From Myroides sp. 1354 (GTDB lineage Bacteria; Bacteroidota; Bacteroidia; Flavobacteriales; Flavobacteriaceae), in the NCBI RefSeq assembly GCF_030324495.1, contig NZ_JACAGN010000008.1, positions 1 through 64,000 on the forward strand: a stretch of 64,000 nucleotides of DNA. Reading direction: 5' to 3'. Both the position numbers and the translations under genes were made by a program. Below, in pieces: positions 25,104-33,260 of this stretch. The notes below the pieces were generated by a model, which saw only the letters and a list, made by a program, of their open reading frames with translations, was not told where the DNA came from and ran no database searches. How positions within the stretch are numbered: position 1 is the first letter of the stretch; each line of letters begins with the position of its first letter.

Positions 25104-25313
25104 TCTTTTCCTATTAGTTCAAATAAAAAAATAGCAAAAGTGTTTTTATTGAAATAGGAGAGAAATGCAAGTCTCTTTTATTGGTTGATAATAAAAGAGA
25201 AATAATGTTGTGCAATATGGGGTAAAAGTGAAAAATACCTAGGGATACGATGTTTTTATAACTAAAAAAATCAAAGCGCAAAAATAGAAAATATTAAAAA
25301 ATAAAAGGCTTGC

Positions 25314-25344
25314 TTGGTTAAAAGATAGAGGAAACCTATATTTG
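25314..25344 (+). promoter_or_regulatory. Promoter of nhaA
   Basis: TTG (25314-25316), 20-nt spacer, TATATTTG (25337-25344). It overlaps an in-frame TTG codon at 25342 and so argues for the ATG at 25375 as the true start. Confidence 0.75.
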
Positions 25345-25374
25345 GTATTAAATATTTATACAAACGTAAAAGAA

Positions 25375-26715
25375 ATGGAAGATAATCTGAAGTTAACACC
25401 AGCAGATAAATTAATTGCTCCTGTTAGTAAATTCATGCAAAAATCTACATCAGGTGGGATTATATTGTTTATCGCTGCTTTGATTGCCATCTTTATGGCT
25501 AATTCTGCTTGGGCAGATCAATACAATGCTTTTTGGGAAGAAAATCACATCGCTTTTTCATTTAATGATTTTTCATTGAATCACTCGTTAAAACATTGGG
25601 TGAACGATGGATTGATGGCTATTTTCTTCTTTGTTGTTGGTTTGGAATTGAAAAGAGAGTTAACAACAGGGGAATTATCCTCTCCTAAAAAAGCAATGTT
25701 GCCTATTATTGCTGCTATTGGAGGAATGGTTGTTCCGGCTTCTATTTACGCTATTTTTAATGCAGGAACAGATGCTGCTCATGGATGGGGAATTCCCATG
25801 GCAACGGATATCGCTTTTGCTTTGGGTGTGCTTTATTTACTAGGAGATAAGGTACCCACTTCATTAAAAGTTTTCTTGACAGCTCTAGCGATTGCAGACG
25901 ATTTAGGAGCTGTATTAGTGATTGCTATTTTTTATACAGAGCAATTATCCTTAATTAACTTAGGTATTGGATTGGGCTTTTTTGGACTATTGATTATCAG
26001 TAATTTACTGGGAATTCGCAATACGATTTACTATGCGATTATCGGTATTGGTGGAATTTGGTTAGCCTTTATGTTGTCTGGGGTTCACGCTACGATTGCT
26101 GCTGTTTTAGCTGCTTTTGCGATTCCGTCTACAGCTAAAATTCACGAGCCTTTTTTCCGCAAAAAATTAGAACAACTAAAAAATAAATTCAACAGCATCG
26201 ATCCAGATGATAAGATTCCAACCTTGACAGGAGATCAGATGGATTGTGTAGGTGAGATACAAGATTTAGCTAAAAATAGTTTACCGCCAGCGATTCGCTT
26301 AGAACACAGCATGCACAATTTTGTAGCATTCTTTGTTATGCCTGTATTTGCTTTAGCCAATGCTGCTATTCCTATTAGTATGGGTGGAGGTGAAGGAGTA
26401 AGTGCCGTAACTTTAGGGGTTGCTTTAGGCTTGTTGGTAGGAAAAGTCTTGGGTGTTTTTGGCCTAACAGCTTTAATTATCAAATTTGGTGTGGCAAAAA
26501 TGCCAACAGGAATGACCTATAAAAACTTATTCGGTTTAGGACTGTTAGCCTCCATTGGTTTTACGATGTCTCTATTCGTAACAGAATTAGCCTTTGATAT
26601 CAATCTACATCCAGAGTTTCCTGGTCAAGCAAAATTGGGAATTTTAATCGCTTCTGGTCTAGGGGGATTATTGGGATTCATCGTGCTGAGTTTGGCAGGT
26701 AAATCAAAGAAATAA
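25375..26715 (+). CDS. nhaA: Na+/H+ antiporter NhaA
   Basis: 446 aa from the ATG at 25375, about 12 membrane helices. Family landmarks: WVNDGLMAIFFFVVGLELKRE, GWGIPMATDIAFALGVL, and ALAIADDLGAV with the paired Asp residues of the ion site, plus GFTMSLFVTELAF near the end. It exchanges Na+ for protons to keep cytoplasmic pH and salt low. A TTG-started extension of 11 residues is possible but overlaps the promoter. It ends in a bidirectional terminator. Confidence 0.95.
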   Translation: MEDNLKLTPADKLIAPVSKFMQKSTSGGIILFIAALIAIFMANSAWADQYNAFWEENHIAFSFNDFSLNHSLKHWVNDGLMAIFFFVVGLELKRELTTGELSSPKKAMLPIIAAIGGMVVPASIYAIFNAGTDAAHGWGIPMATDIAFALGVLYLLGDKVPTSLKVFLTALAIADDLGAVLVIAIFYTEQLSLINLGIGLGFFGLLIISNLLGIRNTIYYAIIGIGGIWLAFMLSGVHATIAAVLAAFAIPSTAKIHEPFFRKKLEQLKNKFNSIDPDDKIPTLTGDQMDCVGEIQDLAKNSLPPAIRLEHSMHNFVAFFVMPVFALANAAIPISMGGGEGVSAVTLGVALGLLVGKVLGVFGLTALIIKFGVAKMPTGMTYKNLFGLGLLASIGFTMSLFVTELAFDINLHPEFPGQAKLGILIASGLGGLLGFIVLSLAGKSKK

Positions 26716-26730
26716 AATAAAATACAATAA

Positions 26731-26759
26731 AAAAGCCGAAGAGGATGTCTTCGGCTTTT
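26731..26759. terminator. Bidirectional terminator between nhaA and helicase gene
   Basis: A perfect 12-bp stem (AAAAGCCGAAGA / TCTTCGGCTTTT) with a 5-nt loop and T-run lies between convergent genes. Confidence 0.93.
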
Positions 26760-26764
26760 TCTAT

Positions 26765-28117
26765 TTAGTTATCTTTCTTTTTCTTAGCTGCGCGTTTAGC
26801 GTCAACAGCGCGATTTCTTGGTTTTGTTTTTCTCGGTTTTCTCTTTCCTGGTCCACCAAGATTAACTTTGGTATTCTTTTCTTTTTTCGCGTGAAAAGCA
26901 GCTCCTTTTTCAAGTGGTTTTTTCGATTTAACTAATTGCTTTGCTTTTAGTTTCGATTGCTCAAATTCCATTAGTTTATCTGAAATCTCAACTTCTGCAG
27001 GAATTTCAATTTCTCTTAGTTCTTTTTCCATTAGCGTTTCTGCTTCTAAAAGCATTTCTTCTTCTTTTGGATCAACAAGAGAGATGGCAATACCCTTTTT
27101 GTCTGCACGTCCTGTACGCCCAATACGGTGAATGTATTGTTCAGGTATGTCAGTAAACTGTAAGTTGACAACGTGACTAATATCTGATATATCAAGACCA
27201 CGAGACATAATGTCGGTGGTTAACAATCCTCTTAATTCACTGGCTTGAAATTCCGCCATGGAACGCATACGGAAATTTTGCGATTTGTTGGAGTGAATCA
27301 CCGTAAATTCATCAGGGAATGCTTCTTCTAATTGAGTCATAACAACATCAGCTAAACGCTTGCTATTGATGAAAATTAATACGCGATTGAATGTTTCCTT
27401 ATCTTTCAACAAGTGAATTAAAACGTTCATCTTAGTGTAGAAATTGGGAACGCGATAAACTTGTTGATCAATTTTTTCTAAAGGAGTTCCTGAAGCAGCT
27501 AAAGATACCTCTTCAGGGAAGTCGAAAAAGTCTTCCAATACCTCATCTACCTCTTCAGTCATGGTTGCAGAAAACAAAATATTTTGTCTTTTGCTGCGCA
27601 TCATCGCAAGGATGGAAGTCAGTTGAGTTCTGAATCCTAAGTTTAATATTTCGTCAAATTCGTCAATGACTAGCTTTTGTAAATTGTCAAAACGCAGTAC
27701 ACCATCAAGGGCTAAGTCCATCATACGACCTGGTGTTCCTACGAGGATATCCACCCCGTCATAAACGGCTTTGCGTTGGGTGTTAATATTAGTTCCTCCA
27801 TAAACGCCTAAAGAGCGAATCGACATATACTGCGTTAGTTTATTCACTTCCTCCACAACTTGAACCACTAATTCACGAGTTGGTACAATAATAACAACGC
27901 GTGGAGTGTCCACGTGGGCAAATTTCCATTGTTTTAAAATGGGAAGTAAATAAGCATAAGTTTTACCTGTACCTGTTTGTGCAATCCCCATTACATCTCT
28001 TCCTGATAAAATAACAGGAAATGATTTGGATTGAATAGGCGTAGGCGTAGTAATTTGAAGCTCATCTAGGGCTTTTTGTAAAGCTTTCGGTAGATTAAAT
28101 TGCTCGAAAGTATGCAT
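26765..28117 (-). CDS. DEAD-box family RNA helicase with DEFD motif II
   Basis: 450 aa. Motifs: Q motif TPTPIQSKSFP, AQTGTGKT (47-54), PTRELV, GGTN, TPGRMMDL, motif II as DEFD (residues 152-155) in place of DEAD, SAT, TTDIMSRGLDI and HRIGRTGRA. A basic tail of about 70 residues (KKEKNTKVN..PRKTKPRNRA) follows. The walker B acidic pair DE is kept, so ATPase activity remains plausible. Role in RNA remodelling inferred from family. Monocistronic with its own -7 element. Confidence 0.92.
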   Translation of the reverse strand: MHTFEQFNLPKALQKALDELQITTPTPIQSKSFPVILSGRDVMGIAQTGTGKTYAYLLPILKQWKFAHVDTPRVVIIVPTRELVVQVVEEVNKLTQYMSIRSLGVYGGTNINTQRKAVYDGVDILVGTPGRMMDLALDGVLRFDNLQKLVIDEFDEILNLGFRTQLTSILAMMRSKRQNILFSATMTEEVDEVLEDFFDFPEEVSLAASGTPLEKIDQQVYRVPNFYTKMNVLIHLLKDKETFNRVLIFINSKRLADVVMTQLEEAFPDEFTVIHSNKSQNFRMRSMAEFQASELRGLLTTDIMSRGLDISDISHVVNLQFTDIPEQYIHRIGRTGRADKKGIAISLVDPKEEEMLLEAETLMEKELREIEIPAEVEISDKLMEFEQSKLKAKQLVKSKKPLEKGAAFHAKKEKNTKVNLGGPGKRKPRKTKPRNRAVDAKRAAKKKKDN

Positions 28118-28134
28118 AAAATATCTTATTTGGA

Positions 28135-28142
28135 CAAAGATA
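28135..28142 (-). promoter_or_regulatory. -7 promoter element of the DEFD helicase gene
   Basis: The minus strand reads TATCTTTG, 17 nt before the ATG at 28117. The -33 element is weak. Confidence 0.5.
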
Positions 28143-28203
28143 CGTTTTTTTATGCTTGTAGTAAGTATTGGAATACAATTGGATAAAGGACAACCTTAAA
28201 AAA

Positions 28204-28968
28204 TTACAGAATTTTTTTGATGACACGTAATTTATGGGTGTGTTTTCCTGAATCTACATTGTAAATTCCCAAATGGTCTAAGCGGTCGATGCGCACTTTA
28301 CCATGGGCGTGAATGATGTAGTTGTTTTCCATAATAATTCCAACATGGATGATATTTCCCTCCGCATTGTCAAAAAAGGCTAAATCTCCAGCTTCACTTT
28401 CTTCAATAAAACTCAAGGCTTCTCCTATGGTTGCTTGTTGAGAGGCGTCTCGTGGAATTATATGACCATTGATTTTATATACCATCTGCGTGAAACCAGA
28501 ACAATCAATGCCAAAAGGTGTTTTTCCTCCCCATAAGTATGGCGCATTCAAATACATAAAGGCCGTTTTTACAAATTGACTTTTGGTGAAAGTTCCTGTA
28601 ATGGAGCGTCCTTCAAAGGCGAATTTTAGAGGGTTTGTGGAAGCGTGTTTTAAGACGTTGAGGTTGCTCCCAAGTGGAATAGACATCAGTTGATTGTCTG
28701 AAGAATGTAAAAATTCTACAAAATCACCTGCGTAAATTGGAGCGGTTTGGTTTAATGTATCGTATTCACTTTTGGAAATGATTTGCAATTGTTTGTTGTC
28801 AATCCATCCTTGGTATTGATCAAAAGCCAGCTCAATCTTAGACCATTTCTCGGTTTGCTCGAGTATTGTAAACAATTCTCCAAACAGCAGTTGAGATACC
28901 AATTCACTTTTATCACTAGGTTCTGCGCGTAGGGGAACAATCGAAAGGTTACAATAAGCAAACATCAT
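28204..28968 (-). CDS. NlpC/P60 family peptidase with N-terminal SH3 domain
   Basis: 254 aa. SH3-like domain at about residues 5-62, a second weakly similar part to residue 120, then the NlpC/P60 catalytic domain: GIDCSGF with Cys156, HVGI with His208 and a third His (220 or 222, IIHAHG). The layout resembles YkfC-type gamma-D-glutamyl-diamino acid peptidases that process murein peptides. No signal peptide is evident, which would fit a cytoplasmic recycling role. Its promoter is built into the terminator of the upstream thiolase gene. Confidence 0.9.
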   Translation of the reverse strand: MMFAYCNLSIVPLRAEPSDKSELVSQLLFGELFTILEQTEKWSKIELAFDQYQGWIDNKQLQIISKSEYDTLNQTAPIYAGDFVEFLHSSDNQLMSIPLGSNLNVLKHASTNPLKFAFEGRSITGTFTKSQFVKTAFMYLNAPYLWGGKTPFGIDCSGFTQMVYKINGHIIPRDASQQATIGEALSFIEESEAGDLAFFDNAEGNIIHVGIIMENNYIIHAHGKVRIDRLDHLGIYNVDSGKHTHKLRVIKKIL

Positions 28969-28990
28969 ATAGGGTATTTGTATTAAAGTG

Positions 28991-29021
28991 CAAAAATAAA
29001 GATGAGTTTGAAGAAATCAAA
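28991..29021 (-). promoter_or_regulatory. Promoter of the NlpC/P60 gene, inside the thiolase terminator
   Basis: On the minus strand TTTG (29021-29018), a 19-nt spacer and TATTTTTG (28998-28991) match the phylum promoter. The -33 box lies in the stem of the terminator hairpin and the -7 box coincides with its T-tract. Confidence 0.75.
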
Positions 29022-29030
29022 CCCATCTTT
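28998..29030 (-). terminator. Terminator of the thiolase gene
   Basis: On the minus strand AAAGATGGGTTTGA pairs with TCAAACTCATCTTT (one G-U), with a 5-nt loop, followed by ATTTTTG. It lies about 31 bp past the thiolase stop. Confidence 0.8.
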
Positions 29031-29061
29031 TATTAATCTTATTAAAAATCTTGATCTTGAA

Positions 29062-30240
29062 TTAAGCTCTTTCAATCACAATAGCAGAAGCACCACCACC
29101 ACCATTACAGATAGCTGCAGCACCAATCTTCGCATTGTTTTGTTCTAAAACGCTTAATAAAGTAACAACGATACGCGCTCCTGAACATCCTAGAGGGTGT
29201 CCTAAAGACACAGCACCACCGTTTACGTTGATTTTGTCTGTGCTTAAATTTAAAAGCTTAGCATTTGCTAATCCTACTACAGAGAAAGCCTCGTTGAATT
29301 CGAAGAAATCAACGTCAGAAATAGCTAAGTTTGCTTTTTTCAATGCAATAGGCAATGCTTTTGCAGGTGCAGTTGTAAACCAAATAGGCTCTTGTGCAGC
29401 ATCTGCATAACTTCTGATGTAAGCTAGTGGCTTTAATCCTAAGTCTTTTGCTTTTTCTTCACTCATTAATACTACAGCAGCAGCACCATCATTGATGGTA
29501 GAAGCATTAGCAGCAGTAACCGTTCCTTCTTTGGTGAAAGCTGGACGTAATCCTGTGATTTTGTCCAATTTTACGTTTGAATATTCTTCGTCTTTCGAAA
29601 CGATGATTGGTTCTCCTCTTCTTTGAGGAACTTCTACAGGAACAATTTCCATGTCGAATTTTCCTTCTTCCCAAGCTTTAGCAGAACGCTCATACGATTG
29701 AATAGCGAAAGCATCTTGCTCTTCTCTTGTGATATTGTGTACGCTTGCTGTGTTATCTGCAGCTACACCCATTGCTTGGTTGTCATACGCATCAACAAGA
29801 CCGTCATTTTGCAATCCGTCAACTAATGTTGTAGGACCAAATTTTTGCCCGTTTCTCATGTGTACGTAGTGTGGAATTAAACTCATGTTTTCCATACCAC
29901 CCGCAACAACTACCTCAGCATCTCCAGACATAATCGCTTGTGCACCTTGCATGATGGCTTTCATTCCTGAAGCACAAACTTTATTAACTGTAGTACAAGG
30001 AACATTATTGCTTAATCCAGCGTAAATAGCTGCTTGACGAGCTGGAGCTTGTCCAACACCTGCCTGAACAACGTTACCCATGATTACTTCGTCAACTAAA
30101 TTTACGTCTAAATTAACTTTATCAATAGCGCCTTTAATTGCAGCAGCTCCCAATCGCGTTGCAGGAACTGTAGATAATGAACCTAAGAAGCTCCCAATTG
30201 GTGTTCTAGCAGCAGATACAATTACTACTCTTTTACTCAT
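29062..30240 (-). CDS. Acetyl-CoA C-acetyltransferase (thiolase)
   Basis: 392 aa. Catalytic Cys89 in [11 protein letters not shown], the NEAF segment, the His motif [10 protein letters not shown] and the Cys motif CNGGGGASA. This is the AtoB/PhaA type by length and motifs. It condenses two acetyl-CoA or cleaves acetoacetyl-CoA in ketone-body, butyrate or mevalonate routes. No partner genes are adjacent, so the pathway is open. A possible -7 element, TATATTTG, lies 149 nt upstream (30389-30396). Confidence 0.94.
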   Translation of the reverse strand: MSKRVVIVSAARTPIGSFLGSLSTVPATRLGAAAIKGAIDKVNLDVNLVDEVIMGNVVQAGVGQAPARQAAIYAGLSNNVPCTTVNKVCASGMKAIMQGAQAIMSGDAEVVVAGGMENMSLIPHYVHMRNGQKFGPTTLVDGLQNDGLVDAYDNQAMGVAADNTASVHNITREEQDAFAIQSYERSAKAWEEGKFDMEIVPVEVPQRRGEPIIVSKDEEYSNVKLDKITGLRPAFTKEGTVTAANASTINDGAAAVVLMSEEKAKDLGLKPLAYIRSYADAAQEPIWFTTAPAKALPIALKKANLAISDVDFFEFNEAFSVVGLANAKLLNLSTDKINVNGGAVSLGHPLGCSGARIVVTLLSVLEQNNAKIGAAAICNGGGGASAIVIERA

Positions 30241-30648
30241 AATAAATAGTGTTTATCAATCCTCTACTAACGATAGATTAGATGACAACTTAGAAATACA
30301 GACAATTTGATATTGTGGTAATGTTGTCACACAAGCTATTCGCGTTTGCGGATAATTAGTTAGATATTTTTTGATTCTATGTGAAGGACAAATATACATT
30401 ATAAATTTATTTGGTCGAATTGTCTGGAGGAAATAATCGGGTATATTAACATTAATCGAGAGAAAAGGTCTTTTTTGAATTTGAATGAAGGGGGTAGAGA
30501 AGCAGAAGTTGGAGGATAAATGAGGTCTTTCGAAAAGTTTTTTCATTTTATATTGAAAAAAATAAAAAAAATATGAGGTTGTATCTCCTTGATAGATAAT
30601 TGATTTGTTGTGGGGGTCTGTTTTTTTTAAATTTTTCTCGCATAAATA
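30241..30648. other. Gap without a convincing gene
   Basis: About 400 bp between thiolase and the tRNA promoter. A possible minus-strand -7 element (TATATTTG, 30389-30396) would leave a roughly 140-nt thiolase leader. That leader contains short inverted ACAAT/ATTGT repeats near 30300-30316. A minus-strand 96-codon frame (30256-30546) has composition unlike a protein and was not accepted. Confidence 0.4.
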
Positions 30649-30680
30649 TTTGGAAACAACGAAAACTCGTGCTACTTTTG
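30649..30680 (+). promoter_or_regulatory. Promoter of the tRNA cluster
   Basis: TTTG (30649-30652), 20-nt spacer, TACTTTTG (30673-30680), an excellent match, 38 bp before the first tRNA. Confidence 0.85.
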
Positions 30681-30718
30681 CATCCGCAATACAGAAGATA
30701 ACTCTTCTTTAAAGCAAC

Positions 30719-30802
30719 GGAGAGGTGCCGGAGTGGTAACGGAGCAGATTGCTAATCTGTCGACTGGTAACGGTCGCCAGGGTTCGAGTCCCTGTCTCTC
30801 CG
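30719..30802 (+). tRNA. tRNA-Ser (GCU)
   Basis: 84 nt. Acceptor stem GGAGAGG/TCTCTCC, discriminator G, anticodon loop TTGCTAA with anticodon GCT, a long variable arm as expected for serine, and T-loop GGTTCGAGTCC. CCA is not encoded. Reads AGC/AGU. Confidence 0.95.
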
Positions 30803-30808
30803 CTTCTT

Positions 30809-30886
30809 CGGGGTGTAGCGTAGCCCGGTCATCGCGCCTGGTTTGGGACCAGGAGGTCGCAGGTTCGAATCCTGCCACCCCGACCA
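30809..30886 (+). tRNA. tRNA-Pro (UGG)
   Basis: 75 nt plus an encoded CCA. Acceptor stem CGGGGTG/CACCCCG, anticodon loop TTTGGGA with anticodon TGG, T-loop GGTTCGAATCC. It is the only one of the three tRNAs here with CCA in the gene. Six bases separate it from tRNA-Ser. Confidence 0.95.
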
Positions 30887-30901
30887 CTACAAGTAGTGTA
30901 G

Positions 30902-30975
30902 GGTCCAATAGCTCAGCTGGATAGAGCAACTGCCTTCTAAGCAGTAGGTCTCAGGTTCGAATCCTGATTGGATCA
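30902..30975 (+). tRNA. tRNA-Arg (UCU)
   Basis: 74 nt. Acceptor GGTCCAA/TTGGATC with one G-U pair, anticodon stem ACTGC/GCAGT, loop CTTCTAA with anticodon TCT. Discriminator A, no encoded CCA. Reads AGA/AGG. Confidence 0.95.
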
Positions 30976-30979
30976 CATA

Positions 30980-31007
30980 AAAAGCCTTAGCATATGCTGA
31001 GGCTTTT
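30980..31007 (+). terminator. Terminator of the tRNA cluster
   Basis: Stem AAAAGCCTTAGCA / TGCTGAGGCTTTT with one T-G pair, followed by three more Ts, 4 bp after tRNA-Arg. Confidence 0.92.
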
Positions 31008-31052
31008 TTTGTTGTTTTGCTTTTTTGAGTAAATCTTTTTTTTGGATCAGTT

Positions 31053-31087
31053 CAAAAGTTGAGGACTATGCAAAAGTTTAGATAGTC
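31053..31087 (+). promoter_or_regulatory. Possible regulator-binding repeats upstream of araC-type gene
   Basis: CAAAAGTT occurs at 31053-31060 and 31071-31078 (18-bp period), interleaved with the inverted pair GACTAT (31064-31069) and ATAGTC (31082-31087). Paired direct sites are typical of AraC-family binding. The promoter for the gene was not identified, so function is speculative. Confidence 0.3.
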
Positions 31088-31250
31088 TACATAGGAAAAA
31101 GGCCAAACCGTTAATCATTTCCCAGTCAAGTTCCAAAGTAAGGGGAATGACTAAAGAAATAATAGTACCTTTATCCTGCTCTAATTGAGAAGTCTTCATG
31201 AGATAGCATACCTTCAAGCAATAAGATTTGTCTTAAACGAATAAGTCCAG

Positions 31251-32087
31251 ATGAATATAATAACACTTCCTACTGACCTGAATCTCGATCAATCTAAACC
31301 CATTCAAATTTTTGATTATCGCAGTTCCATGGAAATCGATCGTCAACAAATCGTATTGAATCAGCATACCTTCAGTTTCTTGCTTGAAGGAATCAAAGAA
31401 GTAGTATTTGATGATGGAGTACAAGCTATTGATTCCGCTTATTTTCTCTTGATGAAATCTGGACATTGTTTAATGACGGAGAAGTTATCTGAAGGCAAAA
31501 ATTATAGCAGTGTATTGTTGTTTTTTTCTAATGAGGCCATTCAAAAGTTTGTTCAAAAAGTGGAGTTAGATTCCAATCCGTCTTTTGAGTATCCGTCGAT
31601 TCATTCCTTTCAATATGATGATTTTATTCGTCGATTTGTAAAAAGCTTACTCGATGTAAATAAATTATCAAAAGAAATTCAACTGCGATTGTTAGAAGTG
31701 AAATTCGAAGAAATTATGTGGTATCTCCTTGAAAAGTATGGAAGGGGATTGCTTTACTCTTTGCTCTCTACAAATGATAATAGTACACTAAAGTTTATTC
31801 GTACCATAGAAAGTAATATACATTGTAAACTGACTATCAAAGAACTCGCTTTTTTGTGCAATATGAGTATCTCGACTTTCAAAAGAACCTTTGAAAAGCA
31901 ATATGGAGAATCTCCAATGAAATGGTTTCAGAACAAGCGATTGGAATATGCACATTATTTGTTGCATTTTGAAAAGAAAACGGCTACAGAGATTTATTTA
32001 GATATGGGATATGAAAACCTGTCTAGTTTTATTCAAGCCTATAAAAATAAGTATGGAATTACCCCAAAACAACATCAGAAGAATTGA
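31251..32087 (+). CDS. AraC family transcriptional regulator
   Basis: 278 aa. An N-terminal cupin-like sensing domain of the ExsA-like group (residues about 15-125) precedes two helix-turn-helix motifs: LTIKELAFLCNMSISTFKRTFEKQYG and TATEIYLDMGYENLSSFIQAYKNKYGITPKQH, the latter being the AraC signature. It probably activates or represses adjacent genes in response to a small ligand. The PEBP-like gene 87 bp downstream, on the same strand, is the nearest candidate target. Confidence 0.92.
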   Translation: MNIITLPTDLNLDQSKPIQIFDYRSSMEIDRQQIVLNQHTFSFLLEGIKEVVFDDGVQAIDSAYFLLMKSGHCLMTEKLSEGKNYSSVLLFFSNEAIQKFVQKVELDSNPSFEYPSIHSFQYDDFIRRFVKSLLDVNKLSKEIQLRLLEVKFEEIMWYLLEKYGRGLLYSLLSTNDNSTLKFIRTIESNIHCKLTIKELAFLCNMSISTFKRTFEKQYGESPMKWFQNKRLEYAHYLLHFEKKTATEIYLDMGYENLSSFIQAYKNKYGITPKQHQKN

Positions 32088-32142
32088 GCTTTTAGCAATA
32101 GTTTTTGAATGAATGTCAAAACTCTTCCTTTAGGTTCCAGAT

Positions 32143-32150
32143 TACCTTTG
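32143..32150 (+). promoter_or_regulatory. -7 promoter element of the PEBP-like gene
   Basis: TACCTTTG matches TAnnTTTG, 24 nt before the ATG at 32175. It lacks a good -33 box, as expected for a promoter needing an activator. Confidence 0.5.
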
Positions 32151-32174
32151 TTTTAAATTTTTAAGTAAGCTAAA

Positions 32175-32723
32175 ATGAAAAAAACACAGTTAATTGTATG
32201 GGTAATCTCACTAGTATCAACCTTGGGATTTGCACAAAATACCTTTACCTTATCGAGTAAAGATTTGGGAGGTTCAGGAACTAAAACAATGGAATTTAAT
32301 GGATTCGGTTGTTCAGGGGATAATCAATCGCCTCAATTAAGTTGGGAAAATGCTCCAGAAGGAACGAAAAGCTTTGCGGTTACGATGTATGATCCCGATG
32401 CTCCAACAGGAAGTGGATTTTGGCATTGGGTGGTATTTGATATTCCTTCAAATGTGAATGAATTAGTTGGCAATGCAGGAAATGTCAGTTTGAATTTGGC
32501 ACCTAAAGGAGCTATTCAAAGTACGACCGATTATGGAATCAAAGGGTTTGGTGGACCTTGCCCACCAGAAGGACACGGGTTTCATCAATATATCATTACC
32601 GTTTATGCATTAAAAACAGCTACATTGGGACTTGATTCGAATGCAAACCCAGCTTATGTTGGTTTTAATTTGTGGAATCAAACCTTAGCAAAAGCAAGTA
32701 TTATAGCCTATTATAAGCGATGA
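32175..32723 (+). CDS. YbhB/YbcL family PEBP-like protein, secreted
   Basis: 182 aa with a signal peptide (residues 1-20, ending LGFAQ). The PEBP core is clear: SPQLSWENAPEGTKSFAVTMYDPDAP followed by FWHWVVFDIP, GPCPPEGHGFHQYIITVYAL. Bacterial relatives of Raf-kinase inhibitor protein bind small anionic ligands; no firm role is known. It lies downstream of the AraC regulator on the same strand with its own -7 element. Confidence 0.9.
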   Translation: MKKTQLIVWVISLVSTLGFAQNTFTLSSKDLGGSGTKTMEFNGFGCSGDNQSPQLSWENAPEGTKSFAVTMYDPDAPTGSGFWHWVVFDIPSNVNELVGNAGNVSLNLAPKGAIQSTTDYGIKGFGGPCPPEGHGFHQYIITVYALKTATLGLDSNANPAYVGFNLWNQTLAKASIIAYYKR

Positions 32724-32743
32724 CATAGAAACGTATTACGCAC

Positions 32744-32776
32744 AAAAAGAGTCTTCAAAAATCGAAGACTCTTTTT
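32744..32776. terminator. Bidirectional terminator
   Basis: A perfect 13-bp stem (AAAAAGAGTCTTC / GAAGACTCTTTTT) with a 7-nt loop between the convergent PEBP-like and HxlR genes. Confidence 0.92.
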
Positions 32777-32788
32777 GTATTTTTAGTA

Positions 32789-33163
32789 TTATTCCAAAAT
32801 GGAACAGATTGTTTCTTCTGGTGTATACGTAATTTCTTTCTTTGTCGTACCTGTTGTTTTCCCCCATTTTGCAATTGCCTCAAGTAAAGGGATAAGTGTT
32901 TGTCCAAAAGCAGTTAATTCATATTCTACTTTTAAAGGCGGTTTATTGGTATAAACGGTACGATTGATTAAGCCATGTTCTTCCATTTCTTTTAATTGTA
33001 AGCTCAAGGTGCGTTCCGTAATCATGGGAATGGCCTTTCTCAATTCATTATAACGTTTTTTTTCTATTAAATGAATGAGTATGACCGCTTTCCATTTACC
33101 GCCTATGTATCTCATTGTTAAGCTTGTACTGCAAGGGAATTCTTGATTGTCTATCGTATACAT
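32789..33163 (-). CDS. HxlR family transcriptional regulator
   Basis: 124 aa. One HxlR winged helix: CSTSLTMRYIGGKWKAVILIHL, then RYNELRKAIPMITERTLSLQLKEMEEHGLI and YELTAFGQTLIPLLEAIAKWG. Such regulators often sense electrophiles or redox stress. A conserved-position Cys is at residue 11 near the N-terminus, as in the YodB/HypR group. Divergent from a nitroreductase gene, its probable target, with a palindrome between the two genes. Confidence 0.92.
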   Translation of the reverse strand: MYTIDNQEFPCSTSLTMRYIGGKWKAVILIHLIEKKRYNELRKAIPMITERTLSLQLKEMEEHGLINRTVYTNKPPLKVEYELTAFGQTLIPLLEAIAKWGKTTGTTKKEITYTPEETICSILE

Positions 33164-33191
33164 CTGTTACTATCCTTTTTGACCGTTCTTG

Positions 33192-33222
33192 CAAAGATAA
33201 TTTACTATACATAAGTTTGCAA
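33192..33222 (-). promoter_or_regulatory. Promoter of the HxlR gene
   Basis: On the minus strand TTG (33222-33220), a 20-nt spacer and TATCTTTG (33199-33192). The -33 element touches the palindrome at 33222-33238, consistent with autoregulation. Confidence 0.65.
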
Positions 33223-33238
33223 CTATAAAAAGTATAGT
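33222..33238. promoter_or_regulatory. Candidate HxlR operator
   Basis: Perfect palindrome ACTATA-N5-TATAGT. A further half site ACTATAC lies at 33204-33210. The arms resemble TACTAT/ATAGTA boxes known for YodB-type HxlR regulators. Its place between the divergent genes suggests control of both. Confidence 0.6.
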
Positions 33239-33260
33239 ATTAATTCTAAATCCATTTTAT

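Noticed and set aside
25342..25374. TTG-started N-terminal extension of NhaA
   Set aside because: The TTG lies in the -7 promoter element TATATTTG, so it cannot be a translation start.
30256..30546. 96-codon minus-strand frame upstream of the thiolase
   Set aside because: Composition is unlike a protein, it spans a likely promoter region and no translation signal is present.
30672..30929. Minus-strand open frame with GFEPATSWSQTRRDDRATLHP-like translation
   Set aside because: It is antisense to the tRNA cluster. Such frames appear wherever tRNA genes cluster and are well-known false proteins. The plus-strand frame 30733-30924 is rejected for the same reason.
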